Assembly (NCBI GenBank): GCA_903905735.1
Contig: CAIVHU010000121.1
Span: 24,989-88,988, forward strand
Direction: 5' to 3'
Length of the DNA stretch: 64,000 bases
Source of the DNA: an uncultured beta proteobacterium
GTDB taxonomy: Bacteria > Pseudomonadota > Gammaproteobacteria > Burkholderiales > Burkholderiaceae_C
The notes under the pieces are model-generated. The model ran no database searches and was not told where the DNA came from. It was given only the letters and a program-made list of their open reading frames with translations. The translations under genes were made by a program, and so were the position numbers. This document shows positions 17,070 to 25,803 of this stretch, in pieces. Position 1 is the first letter of the stretch, and every line of letters starts with the position of its first letter.

Positions 17070-17210
17070 GGTGCTTGATAGAACTGCAGCCCGAGGCGCA
17101 GGCGCTTTGAAAAAATTAACCGTTGAGTGTCGCAGCCTGACAAGGCCAGGTCGGTGACTTTGGGCACCCTGTTCACACCAACAGACCGCTGGCAAAACCT
17201 GACATGAAGC

Positions 17211-19448
17211 TCAGCCGCGCTTCCAGTCGTGGTACTTCGCCACCCACGCCAGCAGGCGCTTGGGCTGGTGGGCGCGCTTCCATTCACCGGCGGCGTATTT
17301 GTTGGCCTCGGAGAGCGTCGGGTAGGTGTGGATGGTGCCCAGAATCTTGTTCAGGCCCAGGCCGTGTTTCATCGCCAGCACAAACTCGGCCAGCAGATTA
17401 GCGGCTTGGGTGCCGACGATGGTGGCACCCAGAATACGGTCCTTGCCGGGCACGGTCAACACCTTGACAAAGCCGCGCGCCTCGCTGTCGGCAATGGCGC
17501 GGTCCAGGTCGTCGATACCGTAGCGCGTGACTTCAAATGCCACGCCCTGCGCCAGTGCGTCCTGCTCATTGAGGCCTACGCGGGCCACTTCGGGATCGGT
17601 GAACGTGGCCCAGGGGATCACCGAGTAATCGGCCTTGAAGCGCTTCAGGTCGCCAAAAAGTGCATTCACAGCCGCATACCAGGCCTGATGCGCAGCCGTG
17701 TGGGTGAACTGGAACGGCCCGGCCACGTCGCCCACGGCGTAGATGTTGGGGTAGATGGTTTGCAGGTAGTCGTTGATGTCCACCGTTTTGCCGACTGGGA
17801 TGCCGATGTCTTCGAGGCCGTAACCGGTGAGCCGCGCCACCCGCCCCACGGCGCACAGCAACTCGTCAAATTCGATGCGCCGTTCGCGGCCTTCGTGCTC
17901 AACCACCAGCACACCGCCGCGACGGTGAGCGACCATCGGTGCGCCATCTTCGCCCTGCCCTGGCGCGGGCTCGCCCGGGAAGGCTTCACAACGCAGCGCC
18001 TTGTGCCCGGTCAAGACCGTCACGCCATCGTCGCGCAGCGCATCCATCACCAGGCCGGAGACTTCCAGGTCTTCACGCATCATCAGGCGCGGGGCCATTT
18101 CCACCTGTGTGACCTGCGAGCCCAGGCGGGCAAAGCTCTGCGCCAGCTCACAACCAATCGGCCCGCCGCCCAGCACCACCAGCCGACGCGGCACCTCGTC
18201 AAGCTGGGCAAAGCTGTCCCACAAGGTGTCGCTGGTGACATAACCCACCTCGGCCAGGCCGGGCAGCGGCGGCACAAACGGCCGGGCACCCGCTGCAATG
18301 ACGATGTTGCGGGTGGTCAGGCGCTGCTTGCCGCCATCGTTCAGGGCGATTTCCACCGTCCAGGGGTTGATGATTTTCGCGTGGCCCTTGCGCACCTCCA
18401 CGCCCAAGTTGGTGTAGCGTTCAATGCTGTCATGCGGCGCAATGGCGGCAATGACCGCGTGCACTCGTGCCATCACTTTCTTGAAAGAAATTGCCCCTCG
18501 GCCCTTATCTGAAATGGGCAAGCAGCTATCGAGTCCATAGCAATCGGCGTGCTGCATCTGGTGCGCCAGGCGGGCACTTTTGATCAGTGCCTTGCTGGGC
18601 ACACAGCCATAATTCAGGCAATCGCCGCCCATTTTGTGGGCTTCAACCAACGTGACCTTGGCCTTGACGGCGGCTGCAATATAGGCCGACACCAGCCCAC
18701 CGGCACCCGCACCAATCACCACCAGATTGCGGTCAAACGTTTTGGGCAGCACCGCCGACCAGCGGGCATAGACCTGGCGCTTTTTGATGGCATCCACCCC
18801 CTTGCGCGCCAGCAGCGGAAACACGCCGAGCAACACGAATGAGCCAATCAGCCCCGGGCTCAGAATGCCTTGCAGCGAGCTGATCTGCGACAACTGCGTG
18901 CCCGCATTCACATACACCGCCGTGCCCGCCAGCATGCCAATCTGGCTGACCAGATAGAACACACCGACGCGCATGTTGGTGAGCCCCATGGCCAGATTGA
19001 TGACAAAAAACGGTACCAGCGGAACCAGCCGCAGGGTGAACAGGTAAAACGCGCCGTCTTTTTCCAGCCCCCGGTTGATGTCCTTGAGCCGCTGGCCAAA
19101 GCGCGACTCAACGCTGTCACGCAACACAAAACGCGCGGTCAAAAACGCCAACGTGGCACCCAGGCTGGACGCAAACGACACCAGCAGCAGCCCCCAGCCC
19201 AAGCCGAAAATGGCCCCACCCGCCAGCGTGAGGATGGTGGCCCCCGGGAAGGACAGCGCCGTGGTCAGCACATACAGCACAAAGTAGGCAGCAGCCACCG
19301 TGAACGGCTGGCGTTCATACAGGGCCACAAAGCTGGCGTGGCTTTGCTGGAGGTAATTCAGACTCAGAAAACGGCTCAAGTCCAGCGCAAAAAATGCTGC
19401 GATGGCTGCAACAACGAAGGCAAGCAGGACAAGTTTGGAGGTTTTCAT
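17211..19448 (-). CDS. TVP38 membrane domain fused to MerA-like FAD/NAD disulfide oxidoreductase
   Basis: A 745-aa two-part protein. Residues 1 to about 225 form a TVP38/TMEM64 membrane domain (SFPGATILTLAGGAIFG, LRLVPLVPFFVINLAMGLT, GTAVYVNAGTQL). From about 235 it is a class I pyridine-nucleotide disulfide oxidoreductase like mercuric reductase or lipoamide dehydrogenase: VVIGAGAGGLVSAY, the redox pair in GGDCLNYGCVPSK, VVLGGGPIGCELAQ for NAD(P)H, NIYAVGDVAGP, and the C-terminal dimer domain with HTYPTLSE. The MerA metal-binding NmerA domain and the C-terminal vicinal cysteines are absent, so mercury reduction is not indicated. Substrate unknown. A dispersed element lies in frame near GLDSCLPISDKGRG. 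Confidence 0.9.
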   Translation of the reverse strand: MKTSKLVLLAFVVAAIAAFFALDLSRFLSLNYLQQSHASFVALYERQPFTVAAAYFVLYVLTTALSFPGATILTLAGGAIFGLGWGLLLVSFASSLGATLAFLTARFVLRDSVESRFGQRLKDINRGLEKDGAFYLFTLRLVPLVPFFVINLAMGLTNMRVGVFYLVSQIGMLAGTAVYVNAGTQLSQISSLQGILSPGLIGSFVLLGVFPLLARKGVDAIKKRQVYARWSAVLPKTFDRNLVVIGAGAGGLVSAYIAAAVKAKVTLVEAHKMGGDCLNYGCVPSKALIKSARLAHQMQHADCYGLDSCLPISDKGRGAISFKKVMARVHAVIAAIAPHDSIERYTNLGVEVRKGHAKIINPWTVEIALNDGGKQRLTTRNIVIAAGARPFVPPLPGLAEVGYVTSDTLWDSFAQLDEVPRRLVVLGGGPIGCELAQSFARLGSQVTQVEMAPRLMMREDLEVSGLVMDALRDDGVTVLTGHKALRCEAFPGEPAPGQGEDGAPMVAHRRGGVLVVEHEGRERRIEFDELLCAVGRVARLTGYGLEDIGIPVGKTVDINDYLQTIYPNIYAVGDVAGPFQFTHTAAHQAWYAAVNALFGDLKRFKADYSVIPWATFTDPEVARVGLNEQDALAQGVAFEVTRYGIDDLDRAIADSEARGFVKVLTVPGKDRILGATIVGTQAANLLAEFVLAMKHGLGLNKILGTIHTYPTLSEANKYAAGEWKRAHQPKRLLAWVAKYHDWKRG
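18481..18535 (-). repeat. Dispersed element, copy 6 (inside TVP38-oxidoreductase fusion gene)
   Basis: On the minus strand: CTCGATAGCTGCTTGCCCATTT, CAGATAAGGGCCGAGGGGCAATTT. Sense to the gene and in frame; encodes SCLPISDKGRGAISF in the flavoprotein domain between the disulfide helix and the next conserved block. Confidence 0.8.
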
Positions 19449-19524
19449 GGCGTTCAGTGATTAGCTGTCTGTCGCGCCCGACGCCACTTTCTTACAGCGA
19501 CACTGAAAAAAGACGCCAAACCCA

Positions 19525-20193
19525 TCAGTCCAGCGTTTTGGCAATAGCCTGCGCCAGCTGCCACAAGACCAGGCGGTGTGCGCTGACCAGGCTGTCGGTA
19601 TCGCTAGTCGCACTCGGCACGGTGATCGTTGTGAGGTGCGCGCGCGGTGTATCTGATGCATTCGCGCCTGCGGTGGTCCAGCGCGCCTTCAGCGTGACCG
19701 CTGCACCATGAGGATCAACGTCAAAGGCCAGCACCTCCACCCGCAGTTGCCCCTTGAGCACCAGGCTGTCTGGCACCGGCGAGGTCCACACGCTGCCCAG
19801 TCCGCGCAGTGTGTTGAGGTCTTGCGCCAGCACGCGCGGGACGCTGCTGGAGAGCAATTCGGCCCAGCGCTTGCTATACGTTGGCTGCAGACCATTGGCC
19901 CCCTGCGGCAGCAGCATGGCCGTGCGCTCCAGGTACTCAGGCACGCGCACCGGCAGCACCAGCTGCCAGTGGCTGACGTGGGTTGTTGGAGCCGCTTCTG
20001 CTGGCACCGAAACGCCTGGCGGCGGATCGCTGCGCAACAGATACAGCGTGGGGTCCGGCGCGCGACTGGCACAGCCAACCAACGCCGACATCAACAGCAC
20101 GGCCAGCCACCAACCAGTTCGCCTGGACCTGACGACGCTGGAAAAGCTGGCTGCTTGATCGCGGCTAAAAGTCAGAACATTCATCATGAGCAT
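19525..20193 (-). CDS. ABC-type transport auxiliary lipoprotein (PqiC-like)
   Basis: About 222 aa with an N-terminal hydrophobic signal and lipobox ALVGCAS near residue 40. TLYLLRSDPP follows, then the beta-rich ABC_trans_aux core (LVLPVRVPEYLERTAML, SKRWAELLSSSVPRVLAQDL, LRVEVLAFDVDPHG). It is the outer-membrane lipoprotein partner of MCE transporters, like PqiC in E. coli. Three nearby ATGs (20193, 20187, 20184) are possible starts. It lies 35 bp after the MlaD-like gene and closes the permease-ATPase-MCE-lipoprotein set, an arrangement typical of phospholipid transport between inner and outer membranes. Confidence 0.85.
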   Translation of the reverse strand: MLMMNVLTFSRDQAASFSSVVRSRRTGWWLAVLLMSALVGCASRAPDPTLYLLRSDPPPGVSVPAEAAPTTHVSHWQLVLPVRVPEYLERTAMLLPQGANGLQPTYSKRWAELLSSSVPRVLAQDLNTLRGLGSVWTSPVPDSLVLKGQLRVEVLAFDVDPHGAAVTLKARWTTAGANASDTPRAHLTTITVPSATSDTDSLVSAHRLVLWQLAQAIAKTLD

Positions 20194-20227
20194 CCATTGG
20201 AGGTCAACTGGTGTCGCTGGCACGACA

Positions 20228-21235
20228 TCAGGGTTCAACCGTGCGGCCACGCAGCAGCGCATCAGGCTGGCGCTGCAGCAGATCAGCCAGCTCGCCGATC
20301 TGATGGGCGGCCCGCGCCACATCGCTGGCGGCGCGGTTGAGGTTTTGCATCAGTTCGCCATCGTTACCTGTCGTATTGCGCAGGTTTTTCGCGGTAAGGG
20401 CCAATTCACCCGCCGTGCGCTGAAAGCTCTGCAGCAAGGGTGCATCGGGGGCCAGGGTGGCATCCAGCCGCTGCGCCACCTGCGCAATGCGCTCGCCCGC
20501 CTGGGCCAGTGCGCTTGCTGCGCTGCTGGTCTGCGCCAGCGTGGCTTGCGCCGCCCCAGAAAATGGCTTGACCTCGCGCTGCACGCTTTGCGCCAAGGTG
20601 CGCAGTTCGGCACTGAGCCCGGCCAAGTTGGTCAGGGTAGCTTTGAGCTGCGGGTCCTGCAGGATTTGCCGCGCGGCTTTGGCGATGGCCGTCAGGTCCT
20701 GCAGCGCTGCCTTCAGATCCACCCCTTCGAGCTGCGCCTGCAAGGCCTGCACGGTGCTGGGAAGGGTGGGAATGTCAGGCACGGCTGTCGCCGGGTTCGT
20801 CGGCCCGGGTTTGACCAGCGTGGGACGCAAGTCCAGATCCACATACAACTGGCCCGTCAGCAAACTCTGGCTGGCCAGTCGGGCACTCAAACCCTGATCA
20901 AGCAGATGCGCCAAGGCTTGCGCAACGCTGTTTTGTGGTGGACCCAGCAACATGACCTTCTCGCGATCAAGCATCGCGGTCACCGGAATTTCGATGCGCT
21001 CCGCCTGCCTGTTGAGCGCCAGACCGATGCCGGTCACCGAACCGATCGTGACACCACGAAACACCACCGGCGAGCCAACCTGCAGGCCATACACCGAACC
21101 GCTAAAACGCATCACCACCTGCTCACGGCTGGTGAAAATCTGGCCGCCCAGCACAAAGGCGATGCTGGTCACCAGCAGGGCGATGCCCAGCAGCACAAAC
21201 AAGCCGACCCGAAAGGCAAGCGCGCTGGGCTTCAT
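20228..21235 (-). CDS. MCE/MlaD family lipid transport protein
   Basis: A 335-aa inner-membrane-anchored protein with one N-terminal transmembrane helix and one MCE domain (FSGSVYGLQVGSPVVFRGVTIGSVTGI) at about residues 40-115. A long alpha-helical, Ala/Leu/Gln-rich tail follows, rich in QALQAQLEG- and LAQTSSAASALAQAG-like heptads, fitting a needle or coiled-coil extension across the periplasm. Start ATG 21235 overlaps the ATPase stop (ATGA) and has GAGG 8 nt upstream; an ATG two codons earlier is possible. It forms one operon with the MlaE-like permease and MlaF-like ATPase. It is longer than E. coli MlaD (183 aa) and more like the PqiB/YebT-type or the shorter Burkholderiales MCE proteins. 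Confidence 0.88.
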   Translation of the reverse strand: MKPSALAFRVGLFVLLGIALLVTSIAFVLGGQIFTSREQVVMRFSGSVYGLQVGSPVVFRGVTIGSVTGIGLALNRQAERIEIPVTAMLDREKVMLLGPPQNSVAQALAHLLDQGLSARLASQSLLTGQLYVDLDLRPTLVKPGPTNPATAVPDIPTLPSTVQALQAQLEGVDLKAALQDLTAIAKAARQILQDPQLKATLTNLAGLSAELRTLAQSVQREVKPFSGAAQATLAQTSSAASALAQAGERIAQVAQRLDATLAPDAPLLQSFQRTAGELALTAKNLRNTTGNDGELMQNLNRAASDVARAAHQIGELADLLQRQPDALLRGRTVEP

Positions 21236-21981
21236 GCGCATTGCCTCGCATACTGCAAAAAATCGCGCACCCGCTGCGGGCCATGGGCCAGCAAGGCGTT
21301 CGGGGTGTCGATGGCGGTCATGGTTTTCAGTTGATCATCCAAAAATAAGGCCCGGTCTGCGACGGCAAAAATGCTCTGCACCGAATGCGTGACCAGAATC
21401 ACCGTGGTGCCCAGGTGCTCGCGCAGCGCCATGATCAGTTCATCCAGCCGCGCGGCGTTCACCGGGTCCAGCCCCGAGGCGGGCTCATCCAGACACACCA
21501 CATCCGGGTTGAGCATCAGTGACCTGGCAATCGCCACACGCTTGATCATGCCACCACTCAGCGTGGAAGGCATGGCGTGAAAACTGCCCTGCAGGCCGAC
21601 CAGCGCCAGCCGGAACTCTGCCATCTGCACCATGGCCCGTTCCGACCGCGGCGAAAACAGGCGCAACGGCAGCAGCAAATTCTCACCCACCGTCATCGAA
21701 CTCCACAGGGCACCGGCCTGGAACATCACACCAAAATGCCTGCGCAAGACGGCGAGAGCCATCGGGTCTCCATGGTGCAGATCGGCACCTTCAAACCAGA
21801 CATGCCCCTGCATAGGTTGCTCCAGCCCCACCAGATGCCGCATCAGCGTGCTTTTGCCACAGCCGCTTCCCCCCATGAGGACCAGAATCTCACCGCGCTG
21901 GACGTCGAAAGTCAGATCCCGCGAGATCACCCGCCCACCCCAGCCCATGGCCAGCCCTTCAACGCGCAGCAGCGTCGTCAT
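21232..21981 (-). CDS. MlaF-like ABC ATPase for MCE lipid transporter
   Basis: A 249-aa ATPase that should energise lipid transport with the MlaE-like permease. Walker A is GGSGCGKST, the Q-loop MFQAGALWSSMTVGENLLLPL is the MlaF type, the signature TLSGGMIKRVAIAR and Walker B VVCLDEPASGLDPVNA follow. The TGA of the permease gene is immediately followed by this ATG, and its own stop overlaps the MCE gene start, so all three are tightly coupled. Confidence 0.9.
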   Translation of the reverse strand: MTTLLRVEGLAMGWGGRVISRDLTFDVQRGEILVLMGGSGCGKSTLMRHLVGLEQPMQGHVWFEGADLHHGDPMALAVLRRHFGVMFQAGALWSSMTVGENLLLPLRLFSPRSERAMVQMAEFRLALVGLQGSFHAMPSTLSGGMIKRVAIARSLMLNPDVVCLDEPASGLDPVNAARLDELIMALREHLGTTVILVTHSVQSIFAVADRALFLDDQLKTMTAIDTPNALLAHGPQRVRDFLQYARQCA

Positions 21982-23109
21982 TCAATACCCCAGGCTTTGA
22001 AAAACCACGGTGCTGGCGCAGGCCGCAGTCACCATCCACACCAGCGCCTTGACCACCGCGCGCGTGGTGGCCAGGCCAATCGCCTGCGCATTGTGCTGGG
22101 CATAAAAGCCCTCGCGGCAGCCCGCAATCACCACCAGCAGGGTGTACATGGTGCCTTTGAACAGGCCAATCCACAGATGCGTCCAGTTCAGCGCCAGCAT
22201 GCTCTTGTGCAGGTAATCGGGGGTCGACACACCATACACCAGCGTCACTGCAGGCAAGCCCGCCAGCACACCCACCACCATGGCGAAAGCGATCAGGAAC
22301 GGCGCGGTCAGCAGCATGCCAAACAGCCTTGGCAGCGCCAGATGCACCATCGGGTCAATGCCCAGGGCGCGCAAGGCATCCACCTCCTCGTTCACCGTCA
22401 TGGTGCCCAACTCGGCGGCGATGGCACCACCAATGCGACCGGCCAGAATCACCCCGGTCATCAGGGCGGCAAGCTCACGCACCATCCCGACGGTGACCAC
22501 ATCGGCAATCAGGTTGGGCGCGCCAATGCGGTCGAGTTGCGCGCCGCTCATATAGGCCAGCATCAGGCCCACCAGAAACGTGGTCAGACCCACAATGGGC
22601 AGACTGCGCGGGCCCATTTCATCCATCTGGTGCAACAGGTCTGCCAGGCGAAACACGCGGGGCCGCTGGCGCAGCCGCCCGATCGACAACAGCAACTCAC
22701 CGACAAAGGCCACGGTGGTGCGAAGCTCGTTCCAGCTCAGGCTCTCGCGAATCACACCCAGCACGCTGACGTCAGCCTCGGCACGCGCAGGCTCCAGTGG
22801 CTGGCTTTGCGCCTGCAGCGCCAGGCGCAGCGGTGCACGCACTGCAGCGGGCAGCGCGCTGATGTCCAGCGCCAGACCGCGCTGCGCCAGCGGGCCGAGC
22901 AAGGCCCATAGCGAGGACGGGAGGTTGGCATCCCACGCGGCCAACCGAGCCACATCGACAGTGATCAGACCCTGCGTGAGCCTGTCGGGAGCCGCCTGCG
23001 TTTTGTCAGGGGCGTAGCCGCGCCAATCGTGATGCAGTTGCAGCACCCAGCCACCGTCTGAAGGCAGCCATTGGACATGGCCGTCATTGTTGGAGCCGCG
23101 TGCGGACAT
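21982..23109 (-). CDS. MlaE-like permease with N-terminal STAS-like domain
   Basis: A 375-aa protein: about 110 N-terminal residues resemble a STAS-type regulatory domain (LITVDVARLAAWDANLPSSL...LALDISALP). The MlaE/YrbE permease follows with five hydrophobic segments and the conserved blocks VGLTTFLVGLMLAYM, GMVREL, GRIGGAIAAELGTMTVNEEVDALRALGIDP. In E. coli the STAS protein MlaB is separate; here it is fused to the channel. I prefer ATG 23109 to the TTG five codons upstream. It is the first gene of the MCE set, 22 bp after the DedA gene. Confidence 0.88.
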   Translation of the reverse strand: MSARGSNNDGHVQWLPSDGGWVLQLHHDWRGYAPDKTQAAPDRLTQGLITVDVARLAAWDANLPSSLWALLGPLAQRGLALDISALPAAVRAPLRLALQAQSQPLEPARAEADVSVLGVIRESLSWNELRTTVAFVGELLLSIGRLRQRPRVFRLADLLHQMDEMGPRSLPIVGLTTFLVGLMLAYMSGAQLDRIGAPNLIADVVTVGMVRELAALMTGVILAGRIGGAIAAELGTMTVNEEVDALRALGIDPMVHLALPRLFGMLLTAPFLIAFAMVVGVLAGLPAVTLVYGVSTPDYLHKSMLALNWTHLWIGLFKGTMYTLLVVIAGCREGFYAQHNAQAIGLATTRAVVKALVWMVTAACASTVVFQSLGY

Positions 23110-23130
23110 GGTGCGCGGTCCCAATGGGCA

Positions 23131-23772
23131 TCAGGCGGGCTTGCCCCGGGCGCGCCAGGCACCCGCCAGCACAAACATCCCCGGCACCAGAATGATCGCC
23201 CAGATGATTTTGTCCAGATTGAGCTTGACCCAGGGAATGTTGCCAAAAAAGTAGCCGACGGTGATCACCCCGACCACCCACAGCGTGCCACCGAGCACGT
23301 CAAACGAGGTAAACCGACGCCGCGTCATCTGCGCTACGCCCGCCACAAACGGCGCGAACGTGCGCAAAAACGGCATGAACCGCGCGGCCACAATGGTGAT
23401 GCCGCCATACTTTTCATAGAACGCATGGGCCTGGTCGAAGGCTTTTTTGTTGAACCATCGTGAATCCTCCCAGCCAAACACCTTGGGCCCAAAGTAGCGA
23501 CCAATGGTGTAGTTGGACTGGTTGCCCAGAATCGCCGCCGCCAGCAGCAAGCCCACCGACAGCGGGTAACTCATAACCCCCACACCGCACATGGCACCCA
23601 CCACAAACAGCAAGGAGTCGCCCGGCAGAAACGGCATGACCACCACGCCGGTCTCCACAAAGATGATCAGAAAAAGAAGTGCATACACCCAGGCTCCGTA
23701 GTTCTGCACAAACACTTCAAGGTGCTTGTCCACGTGCAGAATGAAATCCAGAAGAGTCATGATGATGTCCAT
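23131..23772 (-). CDS. DedA family membrane protein
   Basis: A 213-aa inner-membrane protein of the DedA family, needed in E. coli for envelope integrity and proton-motive-force-linked lipid carrier recycling. The N-terminus FILHVDKHLEVFVQNYG, the FVETGVVVMPFLPGDSLLF block with acidic residue and glycines, and RFMPFLRTFAPFVAGVAQM with the two functional arginines are all present. It precedes the MCE operon and shares its superfamily with the two TVP38 proteins downstream, so three DedA-superfamily proteins lie within 10 kb. Confidence 0.9.
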   Translation of the reverse strand: MDIIMTLLDFILHVDKHLEVFVQNYGAWVYALLFLIIFVETGVVVMPFLPGDSLLFVVGAMCGVGVMSYPLSVGLLLAAAILGNQSNYTIGRYFGPKVFGWEDSRWFNKKAFDQAHAFYEKYGGITIVAARFMPFLRTFAPFVAGVAQMTRRRFTSFDVLGGTLWVVGVITVGYFFGNIPWVKLNLDKIIWAIILVPGMFVLAGAWRARGKPA

Positions 23773-23935
23773 AGCCCGCGATTATCCTCAGCAACGCGGT
23801 GCCCGGTTTCAAGCTGCGGGGTGTGCTGGCCCCGTCAGACGATCAGGCAGCGGCAGCCAATGACAGCCTTTATCCTGCCATCGTTGACAGTGCCGCCATT
23901 TTTGGCAGAATTTCAAAGTTATTTGATGATCAGAA

Positions 23936-24010
23936 TTGACCTACATCATATTGAGAACAAAGGCATTTTTTGATTTCCATGAAGCTGGCACAGTTATTGA
24001 TAAGTATGTT
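23936..24010 (+). promoter_or_regulatory. Candidate FNR/Anr sites upstream of cyd operon
   Basis: TTGAC-CTAC-ATCAT at 23936-23949 matches 8 of 10 defined bases of the FNR consensus TTGAT-N4-ATCAA. TTGAT-AAGT-ATGTT at 23997-24010 has one perfect half-site. Both lie in the 260-bp gap before cydP. Oxygen-limited control of cytochrome bd by FNR-type regulators is well known; here it is inferred from motif and position. Confidence 0.5.
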
Positions 24011-24033
24011 CTTATATTGCCGACATCGATGCC

Positions 24034-24228
24034 ATGAAAACCCCTGACAAGTCACTCGTCACCAAGCTGGCCATTGCCGTGATTGTGAAGCTCGTTGTGC
24101 TGACGGGTATTTGGTGGGCGTTTTTTCATGATCAGCGTGTGGCAGTTGATGCAAAACTGGTGTCCGACCAGTTTCTTTCGTCGGGTGCCAGCTCGGACAA
24201 AAAGGAGAACAGCCTTGATTTCAAATGA
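24034..24228 (+). CDS. cydP: Cytochrome oxidase putative small subunit CydP
   Basis: A 64-aa protein with one transmembrane helix (LAIAVIVKLVVLTGIWWAFF) and a short polar tail. It has the size, topology and position of CydP, the small protein found before cydAB in many beta- and gammaproteobacteria and proposed to assist bd-oxidase assembly. Its stop codon overlaps the cydA start by 14 bp in another frame, implying coupled translation. Confidence 0.85.
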   Translation: MKTPDKSLVTKLAIAVIVKLVVLTGIWWAFFHDQRVAVDAKLVSDQFLSSGASSDKKENSLDFK

Positions 24229-25789
24229 ATTGGTGGATTTGTCGCGCTTGCAGTTTGCTGTTACGGCGTTGTATCACTTCCTGTTTGTGCCACTCACCAT
24301 CGGCATGGTCTGGATACTGGTCATCATGGAAAGCGTCTATGTAATGACCGGCAACGTCGTCTGGAAAGACATGACGCGCTTCTGGGGCAAGCTCTTCGGC
24401 ATCAACTTTGCCTTGGGCGTGACCACTGGCATCACGATGGAATTCCAGTTTGGTACCAACTGGGCCTACTACTCGCACTATGTGGGTGACATCTTTGGCG
24501 CACCACTGGCCATTGAGGGGTTGATGGCCTTCTTTCTGGAATCCACCATGATCGGCCTTTTCTTTTTTGGATGGGACAGGCTCTCCAAACGCCAGCATCT
24601 GCTGGTAACTTTGCTGATGGCTGTGGGCACCAACCTGTCAGCGCTGTGGATCCTGATCGCCAACGGCTGGATGCAGAACCCGGTGGGCTCGGAGTTCAGC
24701 TATCTGACCATGCGCATGGAAATGACCGACTTCTGGGCGGTGTTGTTCAACCCGGATGCGCAGGCCAAGTTTGTGCATACCGTCTCGGCCGGATACACCA
24801 CCGGTGCCATGTTTGTGCTGTCGATTTCCAGCTGGTACCTGCTCAAAGGCCGCAACATCGAGTTTGCCAAACGCAGCTTCCGCGTGGCGGCCGCGTTTGG
24901 CCTGGCCAGTGTCTGCTCGGTGATTGTGCTCGGTGACGAGTCCGGCTACACCGTGGGTGAAGCCCAGCAAACCAAGCTGGCCGCCATGGAAGCGATGTGG
25001 GAAACCAAGCCTGCACCGGCCGGACTGACCCTGCTGGCTGGCATCAATGAAAAAGAGCAGAAAAACAATTGGGAAGTGGATATTCCATGGGTCATGGGCG
25101 TCATCGGCACGCGTTCCCTGACCAAGGAGATCCCGGGCATCCATGAGATCAAGGCCAGAAACCGCGAGCGCATTGTGCTCGGCATCCAGGTAGTCAGTGC
25201 GCTGGAAGCCTTGCGCGCCAACCGCGATGATGCCGTCGCCAAAGCGCAATTCGAAAAATACAAGGGTGATCTGGGCTTTGGCCTGCTGCTGCGCAAATAT
25301 GTGGTGGATGTGAATCAGGCCACGCCAGAGATCATCGACCAGGCCGTGAACGACACGGTGCCACGCGTGCTGCCCATGTTCTGGGGCTTTCGCATCATGG
25401 TCGGCCTGGGTTTTGCCATGCTGATGCTATTTGGCCTGTCGTTTTACAGCACCGTCAAAACCAACTGCAAGCAGAAACCCTGGCTGCTCAAATGGGCGCT
25501 GCTGATGTTGCCAGCACCCTGGCTGGCCTGTGAGCTGGGCTGGTTTGTGGCTGAATATGGCCGCCAGCCGTGGACCATCTATGGCGTGCTGCCGACCCAC
25601 ATGTCGGTATCGACCCTGAGCGTGGGCAGCCTGTACGGGTCGCTCACCGGATTCATCAGTTTCTATACCGTGCTGCTGGTGGTGGAAATGTTCCTGATGA
25701 TCAAGTTTGCCCGCATGGGCCCAGGTAGCCTGGGCACGGGCCGCTATCAAAATGAGATCGACATACACGTTGCTCCAGCACACGCCTGA
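24215..25789 (+). CDS. cydA: Cytochrome bd ubiquinol oxidase subunit I
   Basis: A 524-aa subunit carrying the three haems of cytochrome bd, which oxidises ubiquinol and reduces oxygen with high affinity. The haem b595 ligand is in ALYHFLFVPLTIG near residue 19; GTNWAYYSHYVGDIFG, the Q-loop with the conserved KxxAxE-type stretch (TKLAAMEAMWET) and ACELGWFVAEYGRQPWTIYG follow. I chose TTG 24215, which has a strong AAAGGAGA site 6 nt upstream and gives the standard N-terminus; the track's ORF adds 29 codons in the cydP region. About nine membrane helices are expected. Confidence 0.93.
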   Translation: MISNELVDLSRLQFAVTALYHFLFVPLTIGMVWILVIMESVYVMTGNVVWKDMTRFWGKLFGINFALGVTTGITMEFQFGTNWAYYSHYVGDIFGAPLAIEGLMAFFLESTMIGLFFFGWDRLSKRQHLLVTLLMAVGTNLSALWILIANGWMQNPVGSEFSYLTMRMEMTDFWAVLFNPDAQAKFVHTVSAGYTTGAMFVLSISSWYLLKGRNIEFAKRSFRVAAAFGLASVCSVIVLGDESGYTVGEAQQTKLAAMEAMWETKPAPAGLTLLAGINEKEQKNNWEVDIPWVMGVIGTRSLTKEIPGIHEIKARNRERIVLGIQVVSALEALRANRDDAVAKAQFEKYKGDLGFGLLLRKYVVDVNQATPEIIDQAVNDTVPRVLPMFWGFRIMVGLGFAMLMLFGLSFYSTVKTNCKQKPWLLKWALLMLPAPWLACELGWFVAEYGRQPWTIYGVLPTHMSVSTLSVGSLYGSLTGFISFYTVLLVVEMFLMIKFARMGPGSLGTGRYQNEIDIHVAPAHA

Positions 25790-25803
25790 AGGAAAAATGC
25801 ATC

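Noticed and set aside
17211-19448. Mercury-resistance operon
   Set aside because: The flavoprotein domain is MerA-like in fold, but merR, merT and merP are absent and the C-terminal metal cysteines are not seen.
21577-22911. 444-aa plus-strand ORF opposite the Mla genes
   Set aside because: His/Gln-rich antisense product; both MlaF- and MlaE-like frames are well supported on the other strand.
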